From: Paracoccaceae bacterium
Lineage (GTDB): Bacteria > Pseudomonadota > Alphaproteobacteria > Rhodobacterales > Rhodobacteraceae
DNA length: 64,000 nt
Assembly (NCBI GenBank): GCA_030750975.1
Contig: JASMHC010000014.1
Coordinates: forward strand, 248,001-312,000
Direction of reading: 5' to 3'
This document shows positions 60,254-64,000 of this stretch, in pieces. The notes under the pieces are model-generated. The model was given only the letters and a program-made list of their open reading frames with translations. It did not search any database and was not told where the DNA came from. How positions within the stretch are numbered: position 1 is the first letter of the stretch; each line of letters opens with the position of its first letter. The translations under genes and the position numbers were made by a program.

Positions 60254-61342
60254 CTACTGGCCGATTTCCGAAAACGCCCGCTGAATTTCGCGGCGCACAA
60301 GTTTGCGCACATTGCGGGTGATCCGTTCGCCAAGCACGCCCTGAAGCTCTTGCCGGACGATGTCATGCACCATGCCGCGCAGCATCTCTTCGTCCAGAAC
60401 CAGACCCTGTTCCTCGACCTGATCGGAAAACGCGGCTGTCAGAATTTCAGGTTCGGGCTGCGGGGCGGTTTCGCTGGCCGCCTCGGACCCGTCATCCAGG
60501 TCCTCTGACCGGGGTTTCGCCCCCTTGCCGAGACGTTCGAAAAGACGTTCGCCGGGACGGAACGAAAACGGTATATCCTCGATCTCTGCCTCTGCCTCTG
60601 CCTCTGCCTCTGCCTCTGCCTCTGCCTCTGCCTCTGCCTCTGCCTCTGACGTCTCGTCCACAGGGTCCGGGGTTTCAACCACCGGATCGGGGGCCAGCAC
60701 ATCATCCTCGGATCGGGCACTCAGGTTTTCGCGTTCAAGAAATTCGTCAAGAACGACATCATCCACCTCGACCGCACCGGTCCAGGGCATTTCGTCAAAT
60801 TCAAGGTTGGGGTTTTCCAGTGTGTCGCCTTCTTCCGGTTCCCAATCTTCATCGGTCCCGGACATCGCAGCCTCAAGATCGGCGATGGCCCCGCCAAGGC
60901 GCGATTTGAATTCCGGCAAAGGATCGTCATTGGCCGGAGCTTCACCAACCGGTTCGGCCGGCGCCAATTCCTGAGGCGCATCCGGTGGGCTGAACGGATT
61001 GAACGCTTCGACCTCGGGCGCTTCGACAACCGGCGCCTCGGCGGGGGCTGGCGCAGCTTCCTCCTGCACCTCGGCGGCTTCGCCCGAAAAATCACGGTGC
61101 CACCAAAGCGGCGCCGGCGCTTTCGGGGCCAGTTCGGCTGTTTCGTCCCACAGATCCTCGCCCTGCTCGGCCGCATCCTGCCGGATTTTCTGCGCCGGAG
61201 ACAAAACCAGCGCCACGTCTTCGTCGCGCGGTTTCTTCCGCTCAAGGGGTTTCAGGCCCGATTGGCCGATTTCCTCGGACACCAATCGGCGGATTGAGGA
61301 CAGAACGTCCTCCATCTGTACATTCGTCACGGGTTCAGACAT
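60254..61342 (-). CDS. acidic PopZ/DUF2497-like protein with Glu-Ala repeat
   Basis: 362 residues. The N-terminal helix VQMEDVLSSIRRLVSEEI resembles the EEILASIRKII-type helix of PopZ/DUF2497 proteins. A long acidic, Pro-rich disordered linker follows, including about ten Glu-Ala dipeptides. The C-terminus (MVHDIVRQELQGVLGERITR then NVRKLVRREIQRAFSEIGQ) is helical like the PopZ oligomerisation region. PopZ anchors ParB at the cell pole; this family link is tentative. The start at 61342 (MSEPVTNV) is preferred to a TTG at 61351. Confidence 0.65.
   Translation of the reverse strand: MSEPVTNVQMEDVLSSIRRLVSEEIGQSGLKPLERKKPRDEDVALVLSPAQKIRQDAAEQGEDLWDETAELAPKAPAPLWWHRDFSGEAAEVQEEAAPAPAEAPVVEAPEVEAFNPFSPPDAPQELAPAEPVGEAPANDDPLPEFKSRLGGAIADLEAAMSGTDEDWEPEEGDTLENPNLEFDEMPWTGAVEVDDVVLDEFLERENLSARSEDDVLAPDPVVETPDPVDETSEAEAEAEAEAEAEAEAEAEAEIEDIPFSFRPGERLFERLGKGAKPRSEDLDDGSEAASETAPQPEPEILTAAFSDQVEEQGLVLDEEMLRGMVHDIVRQELQGVLGERITRNVRKLVRREIQRAFSEIGQ
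60584..60648. repeat. hexanucleotide microsatellite (CTCTGC)n, 11 units
   Basis: Eleven perfect CTCTG(C/A) units within the PopZ-like gene; each full unit encodes Ala-Glu on the minus strand. As the unit is a multiple of three, slippage would change the length of the Glu-Ala tract without frameshift. Confidence 0.95.
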
Positions 61343-61415
61343 GCTCGACAACCGTTGTTATTTCCGGCCAGCCTAACATGCTGAACGGCAATCACACAAT
61401 AGAGCGCCGCATGGG

Positions 61416-62804
61416 CTATTTGCCGATTTTACCCAACACCTTGTCCAATTGCATCCCGCGCATACTAGACTGGGTTTGTTTCACCTCGGCCGCGTAGGCC
61501 TCTGGATCGAAAAGATCAACATTCAGCCCCAGATTTTGCGCGGTCAGCTGACCCAGCGCCGACAGGACCGAATAGACCGCGACGATCACCTCGTTTCCAG
61601 CGACAACGCGGTTGGCCTTGGCGTCCAGCAGGTTCTGTTCGGCATTCAGCACATCCAGCGTAGTCCGCGCGCCCAAAGTGGCCTCTTCGCGCACTCCGTC
61701 AAAGGCGATCTGGGCCGCGTCAATCTGCTGGTCAATCGCCTGCACATTGGCGCGGGCAACCGCCAGACGGGCATAGGCCGCGCCGACCTGCATATCCACT
61801 TTCAACGTCGTAAAGCGCAGCGCCGCCTTGGCACTGTCAACGCGGTTGGTGGCCGCCCGGATCGACGAATCCAACGCGCCGCCCTGATAGATCGGCATCG
61901 ATGCCTCAAGACCGATCGAAGCCGAATTTGAGTAATTCGTGCTGTTGAACGTGTCACCAAGGCTGACACTGCCAGTCAGCGAAACAGTCGGCATCAGCGC
62001 CAGCTCGGCCTGTGCCAGGCCCAGCTCGGCCTGTTTGACCTGTGACTGAGCCGCCAGAATATCCGGATGGCCGCGCCCCGCAACGGCCTTGGCAATCGCG
62101 GCACTGTCCGGCAGATCCGGCAGCGCGGACGGGGCCGAGGGCGATTGCGGTGCCTTGCCGACCGCATTGATATACGCCTCGCGCGCGCGGGTCAGATCGC
62201 CCCGCGCCTGGGCCAAAGCACTGAGCGACTGGGCTTTCGAGCTTTCGGCCATCGCCACATCGGTGCGGGTAATCTCGCCCACCTCAAACCGGTCATTGGC
62301 CGCCTGAAGCTCTCGGTCGATGACTTTAAGATTGTTTTCCCGCAAGCGCACCAGCTCGGACGCCTGTCGGTATTGCATAAAGGCCTCAATGGCTTGCAAC
62401 AGAACGCTTTGCTCGACCCCGATCAATTGCTGGCGGGTGCTTTGAACGGCTTCACTGGCCTGATCAATCCCCAATTGCCCAGCGCCGAAATCATAAAGCG
62501 TCATCGAGGCGCGCAGCCCTACGGTACTGCTGGCGCTTTCCGAATAGCCGCCCGGCGACGCATCGCGATAGCTTTGCCCGACCGAGGCCGTCCAGCTGAC
62601 AACCGGAAGCAAGGCCGCCCCGGCCCGCATCACGTCTTCATCCGCAACGCGCAGCAAGGCCTGATTCTGTTCCAGCAAGCCGCTGTTCTGATACGCCGCC
62701 TCAAGCGCGGAGGTCAGGCTTTGCGCCTGAACCGCCCCCGACAGCCCCAAAGACGTGGCCGCGGCAACCAAAATCCGCACCGGTTTATGCAATGTGGTCA
62801 TCAA
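61416..62804 (-). CDS. tolC: TolC-family outer-membrane efflux/secretion protein
   Basis: 462 residues: signal peptide (LVAAATSLGLSGAVQA), then two OEP repeats each with coiled-coil helices and strands (AYQNSGLLEQNQALLRVADE in the first; GHPDILAAQSQVKQAELGLA in the second). It forms the outer-membrane channel for type I secretion and RND pumps. The gene follows the pcm-like gene, an arrangement common in alphaproteobacteria, with a palindromic repeat in its leader 12 bp before the ATG. Confidence 0.93.
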   Translation of the reverse strand: MMTTLHKPVRILVAAATSLGLSGAVQAQSLTSALEAAYQNSGLLEQNQALLRVADEDVMRAGAALLPVVSWTASVGQSYRDASPGGYSESASSTVGLRASMTLYDFGAGQLGIDQASEAVQSTRQQLIGVEQSVLLQAIEAFMQYRQASELVRLRENNLKVIDRELQAANDRFEVGEITRTDVAMAESSKAQSLSALAQARGDLTRAREAYINAVGKAPQSPSAPSALPDLPDSAAIAKAVAGRGHPDILAAQSQVKQAELGLAQAELALMPTVSLTGSVSLGDTFNSTNYSNSASIGLEASMPIYQGGALDSSIRAATNRVDSAKAALRFTTLKVDMQVGAAYARLAVARANVQAIDQQIDAAQIAFDGVREEATLGARTTLDVLNAEQNLLDAKANRVVAGNEVIVAVYSVLSALGQLTAQNLGLNVDLFDPEAYAAEVKQTQSSMRGMQLDKVLGKIGK

Positions 62805-62815
62805 ATCCCCCAGAC

Positions 62816-62867
62816 TAAAGCGTTTCGAAATCGACTTCGCGTCTCGCGTTCATCCCGAAACGCTTTA
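62816..62867. repeat. 52-bp palindrome family, copy A (best preserved)
   Basis: Perfect 12-bp terminal inverted repeats TAAAGCGTTTCG (62816-62827) and CGAAACGCTTTA (62856-62867) with the centre AAATCGACTTCGCGTCTCGC. It fills most of the gap between the pcm-like gene and tolC. Reference copy for B-G. Confidence 0.9.
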
Positions 62868-62906
62868 TCGCCCTGAACATTAGAACACCTGAAAAATTCG
62901 GCAAGA

Positions 62907-63557
62907 TCAGAGCGTGAATTCCGCGTGTTTTTCGAAGCCCGGCAAAACCGGTGCGCCGGCATTGAAGCCAAAACGCCAACCCACCCGCCCATCCAGCTTA
63001 TAGCCGATGCGTACAACACCCAGCGCCCCTTCCTGCCAGATACAGGCAATCCGCCCGCCTTCCTCAAGCTGGTCCGTGATACCCTCGGGCATGGTTTCCA
63101 CGGCCCCCTGAAGAAGTATTACGTCGTAAGGTCCGCTTTTCGTCGCGCCTTCGTGCAGATTTCCTTCGACCACCGCCACATTGTCAAAACCCTGCTCTGA
63201 CAAGATCGCCTGAGCCTCGTCGGCGAATTGCGCATCCTCGACCGCAACGACCGCCTCCGCCAACTGCGCGACAACGGCGGATGAATAACCCAGACCGCAG
63301 CCGATATCCAAAACCACCTCGTCGGGCTGAATGTCCAAAGCATCCAGCATCTTGGCCAGGCTCCGCGCCTCGAGCACAACACGCCCGTTGCCCAGATCAA
63401 GGTTCACATCCACATAGGCCGCTTCACGTTTCTGATCCGGCACAAACGCCTCGCGGCGGACCTTGAGCAAAGCGTCGATCACGGGGAATTTGGTCACGTC
63501 CGAGGGGCGCACCTGAGTGTCGACCATGAATGTGCGGCGGGTGGCGAAATCGGTCAT
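62907..63557 (-). CDS. protein-L-isoaspartate O-methyltransferase-like protein
   Basis: 216 residues, SAM-dependent. Motif I is [20 protein letters not shown], post-[16 protein letters not shown], and the N-terminal [20 protein letters not shown] matches the Pcm-like family next to tolC in alphaproteobacteria. It lacks the exact Pcm active-site motif TISAPHM near the N-terminus, so it may not repair isoaspartate. The start MTDFATRRT at 63557 is preferred over 63614. Confidence 0.85.
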   Translation of the reverse strand: MTDFATRRTFMVDTQVRPSDVTKFPVIDALLKVRREAFVPDQKREAAYVDVNLDLGNGRVVLEARSLAKMLDALDIQPDEVVLDIGCGLGYSSAVVAQLAEAVVAVEDAQFADEAQAILSEQGFDNVAVVEGNLHEGATKSGPYDVILLQGAVETMPEGITDQLEEGGRIACIWQEGALGVVRIGYKLDGRVGWRFGFNAGAPVLPGFEKHAEFTL

Positions 63558-63695
63558 GGCAGTCTTCCATATTCTATAGATGCCAGCGTCATGCCACATT
63601 CCCCCGCCCTGCACAACACAAGCCGCCGCTTTTGACGGTTGAGGCCTTGCAGCCCTGAAGAAGATCAGCTAATCCGCACACACCACTTATCAGAC

Positions 63696-63769
63696 GGCGA
63701 GTTGGCGGAGTGGTGACGCAGCGGATTGCAAATCCGTGTACACCGGTTCGATTCCGGTACTCGCCTCCA
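63696..63769 (+). tRNA. tRNA-Cys (GCA)
   Basis: A 74-nt cloverleaf: acceptor GGCGAGT / ACTCGCC, anticodon loop TTGCAAA in CGGAT-TGCAAAT-type arm with anticodon GCA, T arm CCGGTTCGATTCCGG, discriminator T73 (the Cys identity base), encoded CCA at 63767-63769. It is followed by about 130 bp without a gene and then the 116-bp repeat element. Confidence 0.95.
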
Positions 63770-63901
63770 AGTGGTTCAATTAGTTTAGTTGAAAAACAGC
63801 CAGACATCAGGCGTCTTAGAACCCATTTCCGCGACTTCTGTGTTTTGACCAATGGCCGGTTTCGCACCCATACGAGTGCTTTTTTGGAAAGAAGGACAAC
63901 C

Positions 63902-64000
63902 TAAAGCGTCCGGCCTTTAACCTGGGACAGGGGAAAGGCCGGACGCTGCAAGACCCATCGACTGTTGTGGGCGCCCTGCCACAAACCCGTGATTCAGGTT
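63902..64000. mobile_element. 116-bp MITE-like element, copy 2 (cut by the window end)
   Basis: Begins with the terminal repeat TAAAGCGTCC and is the reverse complement of 25124-25222 with 4 differences over the 99 bases seen. The remaining 17 bases lie beyond the window. It is located downstream of tRNA-Cys. Confidence 0.85.

Noticed and set aside
63696-63901. tRNA-Cys as an integration (att) site
   Set aside because: No repeat of the tRNA 3' end and no integrase is visible within the window; only a small repeat element lies beyond it.
1-64000. CRISPR arrays, rRNA genes, transposase genes, prophage
   Set aside because: No regularly spaced repeats with unique spacers, no rRNA sequence and no integrase, transposase or phage structural gene was found in any frame.

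Overview
The window looks like a chromosomal segment of a marine-type Rhodobacteraceae (Roseobacter group, Alphaproteobacteria). The evidence is the split F0 gene order atpI-atpB-atpE-atpF'-atpF, the ffh...rpsP-rimM-trmD...rplS-rpmE ribosomal block, MipZ instead of MinCD, a ScfR/PccR-type short-chain acyl-CoA regulator, MmcB, several small families I associate with Rhodobacterales (DUF6476, DUF6324, DUF6280, DUF4389), and a tRNA-His of the odd alphaproteobacterial type (no G-1, G1:U72, A73). The DNA is GC-rich and gene-dense. The genus cannot be named from the sequence alone.

Layout. 1-6.1 kb: end of a MalY/PatB C-S lyase, a degenerate receiver protein, an MltB-type transglycosylase, a 29-residue membrane peptide and smc. 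6.4-15 kb: GNAT, FadR-like regulator, ATP synthase F0 operon (minus strand), a DMT transporter, an FkbM methyltransferase, ArsR and LysR regulators, azoreductase and DoxX. 15.1-25.2 kb: ffh, three tandem GNATs, chorismate mutase, rpsP, a 46-residue TTG-start membrane protein coupled to rimM, an SRPBCC gene, trmD, an accessory insertion (a repeat element plus an Ig-like/TbpB-like surface lipoprotein and a Slam-like barrel), rplS and rpmE. 25.4-32 kb: mipZ, FAD-linked oxidase, DksA-like zinc finger, DUF4389 pair, rpoH, rluD-type synthase. 32-36.7 kb: sugar epimerase, a radical SAM gene and an acetyltransferase-carrier fusion behind a well-placed FNR box, tRNA-His, mmcB, and a probable 6S-like RNA. 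37-51.5 kb: nusB-ribH-ribBA, LprI-like and MBL proteins, pccR/scfR, SDR, an FNR-box DUF465 gene, choline dehydrogenase, transporters, yebC, a DUF2235 protein and a PLP decarboxylase with a divergent Lrp regulator. 51.5-64 kb: valS, DUF1992, crotonase, HisC-like aminotransferase, GT2, ygfZ, efp, DUF6280, a PopZ-like acidic protein, tolC, a pcm-like methyltransferase, tRNA-Cys.

Non-coding structure is unusually rich. A family of about 52-bp imperfect palindromes with TAAAGCGTTTCG-type ends recurs between genes and in promoters. A 116-bp MITE-like element with 10-bp terminal inverted repeats starting TAAAGCG occurs twice (the second copy is cut by the window end). A 216-bp inverted-repeat element sits in the 3' end of trmD between 40-bp direct repeats. 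A GC-rich palindromic element lies in frame inside valS. In several places the element ends supply stop codons to the neighbouring genes.

The best candidates for undescribed biology are the FNR-controlled radical SAM/acetyltransferase-carrier pair (33.3-35.4 kb), the lipoprotein/Slam-like pair wedged between trmD and rplS (21.7-24.2 kb), and the TAAAGCG repeat families. All assignments come from reading the sequence; no database search was run.
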